From assembly GCA_905221605.1 (NCBI GenBank), contig CAJNDS010000336.1:757501-792500 (forward strand): DNA of 35,000 nucleotides, in the 5' to 3' direction. Source of the DNA: Symbiodinium natans (lineage: Eukaryota; Sar; Dinophyceae; Suessiales; Symbiodiniaceae). Shown piece after piece: positions 7,375 through 16,384 of the stretch; within the stretch, counting starts at the first letter, position 1; every line of letters begins with the position of its first letter. A program made the translations under genes and the position numbers. Under the pieces are notes generated by a model that ran no database searches, was not told the origin of the DNA, and saw nothing but the letters and a program-made list of their open reading frames with translations.

Positions 7375-8350
7375 AGTATGTACTTTTCGACAAGTTGCCT
7401 CTCGGAAGACTCTTCGGGCCCCGTCCATGAGCCTTGAAACCAAGCAGCCACAGTCGTGCACCATCATTCTGGCTTGTTTGCAGTGCTGGGAGCACATTGC
7501 TGTCAGAGATGTGGAACGCGAGGTCGAAGTCGATGTCCACACGACTTCGAAGGGCCTTGAGCTCTTCCTCTTCACGGATCTGTTTCTGCCTCTCGGCCTC
7601 CTCTGCTTCGAGCTTCCTGCGCTCAGCCGCAGCTGCATCCTCCTCACGTTTGCGGTTCAGGGCTTCCAAGGCTGCTGCCTCTGCAGCCTGTTTTGCCAAG
7701 AGCTCGCGCTCCCTATCTGCAGCCTCTTGCTCACGTTTCAACTCGGCCGCTTTCTTGTTCAGTGCCTCCTTGGTGAACAGTGAGCATGAAATCTCTTCTG
7801 TCAGAGAACTTATCTACCAGGCAACCTCCCGAGCAAGAGCAATGTCCATACCTATAGTAATGAGTCTTTTTTCCTCAAACTCTATGCAAGCAAGGGCCTA
7901 AATACATGAGCACCCATTTTTTTATTTTAAGACTCATAAACATAGTCCATAGCTGCAACGCAAAAACATCCCATTGCACCTGGCCACGGTTCCCACCAAG
8001 CCGGGAACTGTAGGTGGCAGAAAAACATGATAGTAGCACACGGTTCGGGAGCTTGGGCTGTAGCTTCTTCTTCTGCTCCTCGGACAAATTGTTCGTATCA
8101 CTGTCTTCATCTGAATCGGCCTCTTCGAACTTGAAAGTGCCTGGAAAGGCAGCAAGTGGCCCTGAAGCAACATCTAGAATCTAGAACTATTAGGTCAAGC
8201 TGAACCTCAACCACTAACCTCAGCAGCCCTGTGTTGTTCAGTGGGTCTTTTCAACCATCGGCCTGGTTTGACTGCCCATGGATCGAACGCACGCTGCTGG
8301 CGGAGAACTTCCTGCCCACCTGTAAGCCAAGCTGAAAAATCGGACGCCAT
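7375..8350 (-). CDS. Coiled-coil protein, four-exon minus-strand gene
   Basis: The start ATG is at 8350 (MASDFSAWLTGGQEVLRQQR). Exons are 8350-8219, 8180-8042, 7797-7462 and 7432-7375. All four junctions use GT...AG and keep phase; introns are 38 nt, 244 nt and 29 nt. The N-terminal exon is followed by an acidic piece (FKFEEADSDEDSDTNNLSEE, QKKKLQPKLPN) and then a long charged coiled coil (about residues 95-165: KKAAELKREQEAADRERELL, ALNRKREEDAAAAERRKLEA, QKQIREEEELKALRSR), then VDIDFDLAFHISDSNVLPAL. The last exon reads SWTGPEESSERQLVEKY. A further exon is possible at 7302-7160 (LEGTAMPQFQKAPWLNSM, DLLVLNLGHDPTSLSLIQEA), ending at telomere-like sequence, so the 3' end may be truncated. No family is recognised; the coiled coil suggests a structural or scaffolding role (inference). 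Confidence 0.6.
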
Positions 8351-8799
8351 GGCTGGCTGGAATCAGTTGCTAAACAATGACAATAAAGTTGGTCAAGTAG
8401 TGTATTCCTCCAGATAGGATATCTTCCTGCATGTCCAGTTGGTCAGTTGGTAAGCTGCAAGAAGACAAAGAACGACCTACCAATTATAGTCCTTTATGAA
8501 CATATCTGTCTGTGCAGCAGCATCAGCCTGAATGTTGCGGCAGATGACACAGACAACCGAGACACTTCAGGCACCACAACACTCTCAGCAGAACAGCACA
8601 GCAGCATCATCATCAAGAAGCCTGCTGGCCTGAGCCACCACGCTCTGGCATGTCTGCAGAAGCTGGCCGCAACGACCTTGCAGTGACTGTACGAGGAAGT
8701 CAGTTTGTGTCTTTCAGGCAACTCATGATTGGCTGCCCCTTCAATGATTCACAGTATACAAGAGTAAAAAAAGAGGGGGAGCAGGGTATACGGCTGTGG
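8351..8799. other. Interval upstream of the coiled-coil gene
   Basis: It would contain the promoter of the minus-strand gene starting at 8350; no TATA or known element is identifiable. A plus frame at 8447-8686 (SISLNVAADDTDNRDTSGTT, HHALACLQKLAATTLQ) and another at 8650-8790 (GRNDLAVTVRGSQFVSFRQL) are moderately protein-like but overlap each other, so neither is called. Confidence 0.3.
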
Positions 8800-10270
8800 T
8801 GTCGGACAAACTCTTCAGAAAGAAAGACCCACCAGCCCGCGCAGCGGAGAAATTTATTCCAGGCCCTGTGGAGCGAGGAGAAACATGGGGTGGTGGTGGC
8901 TGCCTGGCCCGGGAGAGAAACTATTCAGAAATGAAGGCCCAACAGCCCGTGCAGCGGAGATTTTTCTTTCCCAGGCCCTGTGGAGTGAGGAGAAACATGG
9001 GGTGGTGGAGGCTGCCTGGCCCGGGAGAAACTATTCAGAAATGAAGACCCAACAGCCCGTGCAGCGGAGAAATTTTTTCCCCATGCCCTGTGGAGTGAGG
9101 AGAAACATGGGGTGGTAGAGGCTGCCTGGCCCGGGAGAAACTATTCAGAAATGAAGACCGTGCAGCGGAGAATTTCTTTTTCCCAGGCCCTGTGGAGTGA
9201 GGAGAAACATGGGGTGGTGGAGGCTGCCTGGCCCGGGAGAAACTATTCAGAAATGAAGACCCAACAGCCCGTGCAGCGGAGAATTTTTTCCCCAGGCCCT
9301 GTGGAGTGAGGAGAAACATGGGGTGGTGGAGGCTGCCTGGCCCGGGAGAAACTATTCAGAAATGAAGACCCAACAGCCCGCGCAGCGGAGAATTTTTTTT
9401 CTCAGGCCCTGTGGAGTGAGGAGAAACATGGGGTGGTGGAGGCTGCCTGGCCCGGGAGAAACTATTCAGAAATAAGACCCAACAGCCCGCGCAGCGGAGA
9501 ATTTTTTTTTCCCAGGTCCTGTCAAGTGAGGAGAAACATGGGGTGGTGGAGGCTGCCTGGCCCGGGAGAAACTATTCAGAAATCAAGACCCAACAGCCCG
9601 CGCAGCGGAGAATTTTTTTTCCCAGGCCCTGTGGAGTGAGGAAACATGGGGTGGTGGAGGCTGCCTGGCCCGGGAGAAACTATTCAGAAATGAAGACCCA
9701 ACAGCCCGTGCAGCGGAGAAGTTTTTTTCCCCAGGCCCTGTGGAGTGAGGAGAAACATGGGGTGGTGGAGGCTGCCTGGCCCGGGAGAAACTATTCAGAA
9801 ATCAAGACCCAACAGCCCGCGCAGCGGAGAAAATTTTTTCCCCAGGCCCTGTAAAGTGAGGAGAAACATGGGGTGGTAGAGGCTGCCTGGCCCGGGAGAA
9901 ACTATTCAGAAATGAAGACCCAACAGCCCGCGCAGCGGAGAATCTTTTTCTCAGGCCCTGTGGAGTGAGGAGAAACATGGGGTGGTGGAGGCTGCCTGGC
10001 CCGGGAGAAACTATTCAGAAATGAAGACCCAACAGCCCGCGCAGCGGAGAATTTTTTTTTCCCAGGCCCTGTCAAGTGAGGAGAAACATGGGGTGGTGGA
10101 GGCTGCCTGGCCCGGGAGAAACTATTCAGAAATCAAGACCCAACAGCCCGCGCAGCGGAGAATTTTTTTTTCCCAGGCCCTGTGGAGTGAGGAGAAACAG
10201 GGGTCGTGCTGTCTGTAGTGCAACCTATTCAGCAATAAAGACCCACCAGCCAGCCCGCGCAGCGGAGATT
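8800..10270 (+). repeat. Tandem satellite, about 110-bp unit, 13 copies
   Basis: The unit runs GAGGAGAAACATGGGGTGGT, GGAGGCTGCCTGGCCCGGGA, GAAACTATTCAGAAATGAAG, ACCCAACAGCCCGCGCAGCG and GAGAA, then T5-9, CCCAGGCCCTGTGGAGT. Copies are very similar. Differences concentrate in the T-run length, GTG/CGC before CAGCGG, and ATGAAGACC/ATCAAGACC/ATAAGACC. The first and last copies are diverged (TTCAGAAAGAAAGACCCACC; CAACCTATTCAGCAATAAAG), as expected at array edges. The open frames here are artefacts: T-run changes shift the frame. Confidence 0.97.
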
Positions 10271-10274
10271 TTTT

Positions 10275-10850
10275 TCAAATGTTTCTCCCACCCTATTGTA
10301 ACGCAGTGTTCACAGCGCGGTGTTGCAGCGTTGCAAAAGCCACAAAAGGTGGGACAAACGTTTTGTATGTCCCACCTTTCGTACCCATTGTAATGCAGTC
10401 TTCGCAGCGCGGTGTTGCAGCGCTGCAAAAGCCACAAAAGGTGGGACAAACGTTTTGTATGTCCCACCTTTCGTACCTATTGTAATGCAGTGTTCGCAGC
10501 GCGGTGTTGCAAAAGCCACAAAAGGTGGGACAAACGTTTTGTATGTCCCACCTTTCGTACCTATTGTAATGCAGTGTTCGCAGCGCGGTGTTGCAAAAGC
10601 CACAAAAGGTGGGACAAACGTTTTGTATGTCCCACCTTTCGTACCTATTGTAATGCAGTGTTCGCAGCGCGGTGTTGCAAAAGCCACAAAAGGTGGGACA
10701 AACGTTTTGTATGTCCCACCTTTCGTACCTATTGCAACGCAGTGTTCGCAGCGCGGTGTTGCAAAAGCCACAAAAGGTGGGACAAACGTTTTGTGTGTCC
10801 CACCTTTCATACCTATTGCAACGCAGTGTTCGCAGCATGGTGTCTCACCT
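10275..10850. repeat. Palindromic satellite type I, 84-bp unit, block 1
   Basis: Six units, each with an inverted repeat AAAGGTGGGACA / TGTCCCACCTTT (12-bp perfect arms) around AACGTTTTGTA, plus a linker containing TGCAGTGTTCGCAGCGCGGT. The period is 84 bp (92 bp in the first interval). Because 84 is a multiple of three, all frames stay open and produce long Cys-rich spurious ORFs on both strands. Confidence 0.97.
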
Positions 10851-10914
10851 TTTGTGCTTCTGGGACACTAGTATTGCAAAGGCAGAAAAGAAGATAAAAA
10901 AAAAAACAAGTAGT

Positions 10915-11200
10915 TTGTCCCACTTTAAGCGCTATTTTCAAAAAAGCGGTTAAAGTGGGACATACGTTTTGTATGTCCCACTTTATTGGCCCTTATTGGC
11001 CCATTATTGGCATGGTTGTCCCACTTTAAGCGCTTTTTTGAAAACAGCGATTAAAATGGGACAAAAAAATGAAGGAGATTTGTTGTCCCATTTTAATCGC
11101 TGTTTTCAAAAAAGCGATTAAAGTGGGACATACGTTTTGTTTGTCCCACTTTAAGCGCATTTTTGAAAACAGCGCTTAAATTGGGACAAACGTCTTGTTT
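10915..11200. repeat. Cluster of long hairpins, satellite type II
   Basis: Four consecutive inverted repeats with arms of about 17-18 bp of the form TGTCCCACTTTAAGCGCT / AGCGNTTAAAGTGGGACA, separated by A/T-rich loops (ATTTTCAAAAA, TTTTTGAAAAC). They are linked by TACGTTTTGTATGTCCCAC, the same core as type I. Arms of neighbouring hairpins differ by matched or near-matched changes. They may be derived from a foldback/MITE-like element (inference). Confidence 0.9.
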
Positions 11201-11204
11201 GATT

Positions 11205-11880
11205 TCTGCCACCTTTTGCAACACAGTGTTCGCAGCGCGGTGTTGCAAAAGCCACAAAAGGTGGGACAAACGTTTTGTATGTCCCACCTTTCATACCTAT
11301 TGTAACGCAGTGTTCGCAGCGCGGTGTTGCAGCGTTGCAAAAGCCACAAAAGGTGGGACAAACGTTTTGTATGTCCCACCTTTCGTACCTATTGTAATGC
11401 AGTGTTCGCAGCGTGGTGTTGCAAAAGCCACAAAAGGTGGGACAAACGTTTTGTATGTCCCACCTTTCATACCTATTGCAACGCAGTGTTCGCAGCGCGG
11501 TGTTGCAAAAGCCACAAAAGGTGGGACAAATGTTTTGTATGTCCCACCTTTCGTACCTATTGCAACGCAGTGTTCGCAGCGCGGTGTTGCAAAAGCCAGA
11601 AAAGGTGGGACAAACGTTTTGTATGTCCCACCTTTGATACCTATTGTAACGCAGTGTTCGCAGTGCGGTGTTGCAGCGTTGCAAAAGCCACAAAAGGTGG
11701 GACAAACGTTTTGTGTGTCCCACCTTTCGTACCTATTGCAACGCAGTGTTCGCAGCGCGGTGTTGCAAAAGCCACAAAGGTAACACAAAAGCAAACAAAA
11801 CGTTTGTCCCACAATTTTGCAATGCAGTGTTGGTAGTGCTGTGTAGCAGTGTTGGCAGCGCAGAATTGTAAAAGCCACAA
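11205..11880. repeat. Palindromic satellite type I, block 2
   Basis: Seven further 84-bp type I units. The last copies are diverged (GTAACACAAAAGCAAACAAA) and the array fades out at about 11880. Blocks 1 and 2 flank the type II hairpin cluster. Confidence 0.95.
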
Positions 11881-12194
11881 AACACAACCTAAGACTGTGA
11901 CTGTGACTGTGGATGCAAGCATGAAATCAGAGAGTCACCATGCGTGACATGCGTGTGCTGCTAGAAACGACTGATCACAGGGCGCAAACAGAAATCACGC
12001 AAACATGCCTTTTCCAGGTGCCTGTGAGTCACTCACTCCTTTAAAGGAGAATCTGTACTGCTACAAGCAGGAACTGTTAACTGTTAACTGCAACACTATG
12101 TTCTAATTCTAACTATGTATACAGAAATTTTAGACACCAATTCTTATGTATTTCTGTGTATGAACAATACACAGCATGCAGCTATGCCAAGCTA
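11881..12194. other. AT-richer spacer
   Basis: No gene is seen. A short TGTGAC triplication lies near 11897-11911, and a repeated AACTGTTAACTGTTAACTG lies near 12070. Confidence 0.4.
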
Positions 12195-12195
12195 A

Positions 12196-12276
12196 GGAAA
12201 ACATGCCTCTTCGGACGATTGGGATTCTGACTCCCCACCTGCCACTGCCACCGCCTGCTCGGGCTGCATCTTGCCC
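12196..12276 (-). CDS. Possible C-terminal exon, unrecognised
   Basis: The minus frame reads MQPEQAVAVAGGESESQSSE followed by EACFP and a stop (about 12270-12200). The acidic/Ser-rich tail resembles in style the end of the next gene upstream. An ATG is present but an acceptor could equally precede it. Too short to be sure. Confidence 0.2.
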
Positions 12277-12485
12277 ACTCAAAAACAAGTGCACGCAAGC
12301 CAAAATTGCAGGCCTGGCTCCAACAGATCTGCTACATGCTGAGGTATTAGTCATTGAATTGGTATTCTTAAACTTACAGAGTGTTATTGCTCACAATTAC
12401 AAGGTTACATGTCATGATTATTTCATGGTCTCATGCTAGCACTACCAACACTGTAACAACACTATCCACTTGCACACCTCAGCAA

Positions 12486-13497
12486 TCAGCAATCAGAAAG
12501 TGCGTCCTCCTCATGATTGCTTGAGCTCACTCGGGCTTCAGGCGGGGCTCCTTCTTCTTCTGCATCACTTGATGGTTCTGAACGTCGCTTGCGTTTCCTG
12601 CCTTGGCTTGTGACCGAGTATGGCTTTTTTCTTTCTGCTGTAGAGTTTATGACATTTATACATTACAGTGGTGCTCATGGTCCATGGTATTCCCCAAGCC
12701 ACGCCGGACCAGGGCAACGTACTCGGACAACGGCTGTTTGTGCAACACCTTCACAACCTGTGTCAGCTTCAGCCACTTGACGCAGACGGTGTTGGCCAGG
12801 AGGCTGTTGATCATCATGTTCGCATAGGGGTCCGTCTGGGTATACTTGAAGTGTGGCCATGGCGTGAACTTGTCGGACACCATCTGGAAGGAGTACCTGA
12901 CTGTGAGTGACAGCCTATGGTCTTTGCCATTTGTGGGACACGCTGACAATCTCACTACAGTGACTGTCAAGATCAAGAATAAGGCCCACACTCGGGCGCC
13001 GTCGACATGACGTAGTCCAGCTTCAGCCACAACTCGATTGCTGACACCGTCGCGCAGCGTGTGAGCCAGTATCCTGCAGAGGCGGCTGCCTCGGCCGTGG
13101 TGAACAAGATGACGTCGTGCGTGTCGTAGGTCACACCAGAGCTGTTCTTCTGCAGTTATCCTTGGTTATCTCAGCTCAGCTCATTAACAGCTCAGCTGGA
13201 ACGAAATGAAACACCAACTTCTCAAGGAGAAGCCGAGCAACTCCCCAGGTTGGGCAACAGGTTGTTTGAAACAGTCGCGCGCATGTCGTGCTCGGGCTCG
13301 CCTTCGTGCCCACCTGAAGCCCCTGATCTCTCCAAATTCAGATCGATGACCACTGCAAACACTTTCATGACATTGGAGGGATCGGGCGGGTTCACCCGGT
13401 TGATCATCTCGGTCAGTTTGCAGTCGCACTCAACCTGCAACTCTGCGTCCATGATGTACACATCCTTCCAGCACTCGGACGACAAAGACAGTGGTAC
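12486..13497 (-). CDS. Four-exon minus-strand gene, unrecognised, basic/acidic C-terminus
   Basis: Exons are 13497-13273, 13149-12990, 12900-12667 and 12637-12486 (stop TGA). All junctions are GT...AG with matched phase; introns are 123, 89 and 29 nt. The joined frame is 256 residues without an identified ATG, so a 5' exon is missing. It reads SSECWKDVYIMDAELQVECD, NPPDPSNVMKVFAVVIDLNL, GVTYDTHDVILFTTAEAAAS, AGYWLTRCATVSAIELWLKL, FKYTQTDPYANMMINSLLAN and VKWLKLTQVVKVLHKQPLSE, then GRKRKRRSEPSSDAEEEGAP to the end. GRKRKRR looks like a nuclear localisation signal. The DVILFTTAEAA...AIELWLKL part is hydrophobic enough for a buried core or weak membrane segment. No domain is recognised. This is the best-supported gene model in the window, although the 29-nt intron needs transcript evidence. 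Confidence 0.65.
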
Positions 13498-13730
13498 CTG
13501 AAGGACTCAGGAAAGGGCATGAAGGTATTGGCACGTGTGGTCTTGACTCACATATCCTCCATACCAGCCCTCCCTTCCAGTGCTTACAGCAGGAATGGAA
13601 ACTGGTATAAGCTCACTCTACTCTACTGTGCTTTCAATTGAGGTAAGGTTTTGTGAAGCCTTTAAATTATCCAACAGTGTGTTTTTCAAACCCAGAACCA
13701 TACAGGAATGCACAAAACATGATTTTCAGG
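13498..13730. other. Probable intron or 5' region of the preceding gene
   Basis: On the minus strand a pyrimidine-rich acceptor (CCCTTTCCTGAGTCCTTCAG) ends at 13498. No upstream exon could be recognised up to the telomere-like tract. Confidence 0.35.
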
Positions 13731-13862
13731 TAGGGTTTAGGGTTTACGGTTGTTAGAGTTATTAGGGTTATTAGGGTTTAGGGTTTTTTTCACTCCTGCA
13801 CAGCTGGGGCAAATCCGTATTGCAGTGCGGTTTAGGGTTTAGGGTTGAGGGTTCAAGGTTGC
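13731..13862 (+). repeat. Short TTTAGGG tracts with GTTATTAGG variant
   Basis: Small groups of TTTAGGG and TTATTAGGG units in the G-rich orientation, split by unique sequence at 13785-13825. Confidence 0.8.
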
Positions 13863-13955
13863 TCAAGTGGCCTCCCATGGTAGGATCGACCCACGGAGGC
13901 AACACCATCATAGGGGGGGGCCAGCTGGCACGTTAGCCCATGTGTCCAGGTGTTA

Positions 13956-14306
13956 TCAGCAGATGCCCACTGCCAGCAGCCGTGCAACTTGGACATGTAG
14001 TTTTGAAGAGGACAATGATAGAAGCAAGGCCGTGTCACCTCGGCTGTCTGCCAAGTCTTTCTTGGCGCCGGCCTCTAGCAGCAAGCGCGCGACTTCAACG
14101 TGACCTTGGCGTGCTGCTTGCATAAGAGCCGTAAGCCCGGTGTTGTTGGCCAAGTCTTTGTCAGCACCGGCCTCCACCAGCACTCGCGCAACTTCGACAT
14201 CTTCAAAATCAGCAGCCAGCATCAGAGCTGTATCGCCGTCCACGTCGGCCAAGTCCATGCTGGCCCCCGCCTGCAGCAGCAAGCGCACGACTTCGAAAGC
14301 CCGATT
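13956..14306 (-). pseudogene. Ankyrin-repeat gene fragment fused to telomere-like sequence
   Basis: A minus frame of about 115 codons holds three ankyrin repeats and part of a fourth. Each has the consensus helix pair and TALM/TALL turn: VVRLLLQAGASMDLADVDGD-TALMLAA; VEVARVLVEAGADKDLANNT-GLTALMQAA; HVEVARLLLEAGAKKDLADS-RGDTALL; then a degraded HVQVARLLAVGIC and stop. Ankyrin repeats mediate protein binding. Upstream the frame passes without a break into telomere-derived codons (GLGLRLFRLNR) at about 14307, so the 5' part of the gene is missing. Repeat 4 is irregular (SLSSSKL insertion). It is probably a broken copy, though an exon with a short upstream intron is possible. Confidence 0.8.
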
Positions 14307-14430
14307 AAGCCTAAAAAGCCTAAGCCCTAACCCTGATCCTGAGCCCAAAAAGATTTAAACTCACTGGCCCGAGCCGAACGCTGGGGCTCGAGGGTTATGG
14401 GTTTATTAGGTTAGGGGTTTAGGGGCAAGT
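14307..14430. repeat. Degenerate telomere-like sequence, mixed orientation
   Basis: CCTAAAAAGCCTAAGCCCTAACCCTGA-type units up to about 14350, then a short unique piece, then TTTATTAGG and TTTAGGGG units near 14400-14425. Confidence 0.7.
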
Positions 14431-14442
14431 GCTTGCAAGTGG

Positions 14443-14600
14443 AAGGCGTGCTCAGACAGGACTCGGGTCCCTGTTTGTCACGCCTTCATAAAAATCGAGT
14501 GGCCGTGCTCAGACAGAGCCTTGAGCTCTGTTTGTCATGGCACTCACCATTTTGAGTGTTCTGCTCGGACAGGGCCCCGGCTTTGTTTGTCAGAACTCTC
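14443..14600. repeat. Three tandem hairpins with covarying stems
   Basis: Period is about 55 nt. Hairpin 1 (14443-14486): outer arms AAGGCGTG/CACGCCTT, inner ACAGGAC/GTCCCTGT. Hairpin 2 (14497-14545): GAGTGGCCGTG/CATGGCACTC, inner ACAGAGC/GCTCTGT. Hairpin 3 (14554-14600): GAGTGTTCTG/CAGAACTCTC, inner ACAGGGC/GCTTTGT. All three keep the same internal loop (CTCAG, CTCAG or CTCGG on the left; TTGT on the right) while the outer stems differ with pairing kept. This is seen directly. It suggests a structured RNA or DNA foldback unit. On the minus strand the loop reads ACAA opposite CTGAG or CCGAG. No known RNA family is recognised. Confidence 0.7.
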
Positions 14601-14995
14601 TCATTCAGTCCGAGTGAAGCCAAGCCCGGGGCCCCAGCATGTCACATGTCAGGGTCAGAGCACGGGGCCTGAGAGAAGCCCTAAACCCACCAAGCCCCAA
14701 GATGAGCTCTTTCCCCTAGACACTCTAACCAGTCCGAAGCTCCAGCCCGAGGCCCTAAGCCCTCCTATTAAGTACTTTTAAGCCCGAGGCCCTGAGGCCA
14801 CTAAGCCCAGGGGTTGAGGCTTTCGGAAGTTGTCAGGCAGGGTCAGGTCAGGTCACAGATCTGAGTCTTGTCCGATGCATGAGTGCTAATAAACCCCGTT
14901 CAAACCCTTTGAACACTTGGGAGGTCCGACCGCCAACAACAGGAGGAGCGCGGGGCCCGAGCCTCCTGCGCGAGCCCCGGACATCTCACCCCGCC
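14601..14995. other. Spacer, no gene called
   Basis: GC-rich sequence with scattered CCCTAAG/CCCGAGGCCCT motifs. The open frame of 86 codons at 14521-14781 overlaps the hairpins and is not convincing. Confidence 0.4.
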
Positions 14996-15640
14996 TGCAA
15001 GTGCCTATATTTTTGAAGGTGTTTTCGTTTTTTGGGGTCAGGGCAGCCATCCTAAACCCTAAAAGTCACTACACCCGACATGTCAAACTTGATTTTGGTG
15101 TTTTTTTCTTTCTGCTTGTGTTTGTATGGGTTTTGCCTATATTTTTGAAGGTGTTTTCGTTTTTTGGGGTCAGGGCAACCATCCTAAACCCTAATAGTCA
15201 CTACACCCCACATGTCAAACTTGATTTTGGTGCTTTTTTGCTTTCTGCTTGTGTTTGTATGGGTTTTGCTTATATTTTTGAAGGTGTTTTCGTTTTTTGG
15301 GGTCAGGGCAGCCATCCTAAACCCTAAACGTCACTACACCCGACATGTCAAACTTGATTTTGGTGTTTTTTTCTTTCTGCTTGTGTTTGTATGGGTTTTG
15401 CCTATATTTTTGCAGGTGTTTTCGTTTTTTGGGGTCAGGGCAGCCATCCTAAACCCTAAACGTCACTACACCCGACATGTCAAACTTGATTTTGGTGTTT
15501 TTGTTTCCTTCCTTTTTGTTTGTGTTTGTATGGGTTTTGCCTATATTTTTGCAAGTGTTTTCTTTTTTGGGGTCAGGGCAGCCATCCTAAACCCTAAACG
15601 TCACTACACCCGACGTGTCAAACTTGATTTTGGTGGGCTT
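14996..15640 (+). repeat. Tandem satellite, 132-138 bp unit, five copies, telomere motif inside each
   Basis: The unit contains TATATTTTTGAAGGTGTTTT, CGTTTTTTGGGGTCAGGGCA, GCCATCCTAAACCCTAAA, GTCACTACACCCGACATGTC and AAACTTGATTTTGGTG, then a T-rich linker. Starts are near 15004, 15136, 15269, 15401 and 15539. CCTAAACCCTAA is present in every copy. The 132-bp period (44 codons) explains the open frames. Confidence 0.95.
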
Positions 15641-15777
15641 AGTTTTCTTGGGTTGAGGCTTTACAGCTCAATGTCAGAGCGACAAGCAAAACCAGTACAG
15701 AATGGCGCAGCAATGCTTGTGCTTTGCGCGTCTCTGCACGTGACGTGTACAGAAACAGGTACATGAAAAGAGCCCAC
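15641..15777. other. Short unique spacer
   Basis: Follows the satellite and has no recognisable feature. Confidence 0.4.
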
Positions 15778-16130
15778 TAGGGTTTAGGGTTTAGGGTTTA
15801 GGGTTTTAGGGTTAGCTAGCCCCGCAAAATAGTATGTATTCTTATTTCTTTTAGGGGCCGCTGAGCAGCCTAGGACCAGCTCCGGCAAGACACACTCGGC
15901 TGTGACCTCGGGTGTCACGCCCTAAGCCCTAAACCCTAAACCCCAAACCCTAAACCCTAATTCGTAAACCCTAAACCCTAGACCCTAAACCCTAAACCCT
16001 AAACCCTAAACCCTAAGAGGGTTACACCCTAAACCCTAAACCCTAAACCCTAAACCGTTGACTTAAACACCTTACCCTAAACAAAACCCTAAACCCTGAA
16101 CCCTAAACCCTAAACCCCTAAACCGTTGAC
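15778..16130. repeat. TTTAGGG tract, short spacer, CCCTAAA tract (facing arrays)
   Basis: Four TTTAGGG units at 15778-15812 are separated by about 110 bp from a long CCCTAAA region (15920-16130) that includes two copies of a CCGTTGACTTAA junction sequence (about 16055 and 16121). Confidence 0.9.
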
Positions 16131-16384
16131 TTAATAAACACCTTGCAAACCACCCTCTCCAGAAATGAATCCCTTAGATTTGCTTGAGAAAAACATAATT
16201 TTCAGTATCTGAAAATGATGTTTACAGGGTTCCTGTCTGGTTCTGGCCTTAAACACCTTACAAACCCTTTTTCCCGAATAAAAACACAGCAAAAGCAGAA
16301 ATGAAACCCTTAAATTTGCCCGGGAGAATAAGAAAAACTTCAAAATTGTTTTTTTTTTTTCGGCGTTCCTGCCCGCCATGCACC

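Noticed and set aside
8796-10393. ORFs in the 110-bp satellite (EAAWPGRNYSE repeats)
   Set aside because: T-run length changes shift the frame between copies, and there is no selection for an open frame.
10293-11922. Long Cys-rich ORFs on both strands (up to 206 codons), zinc-finger-like in look
   Set aside because: They come from an 84-bp satellite whose period is a multiple of three, so all frames stay open. The same peptide repeats in several frames and on both strands.
14443-14600. SECIS element reading of the triple hairpins (minus strand UGA...GA)
   Set aside because: The stem directly abuts the UGA, the helix to the apical loop is short, the apical AA is present in only one copy, and no selenoprotein frame is nearby.
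14917-15766. Phe-rich ORFs resembling a transmembrane repeat protein
   Set aside because: They are translations of the 132-bp satellite (44 codons per unit) that shift frame when a unit is 133 bp.
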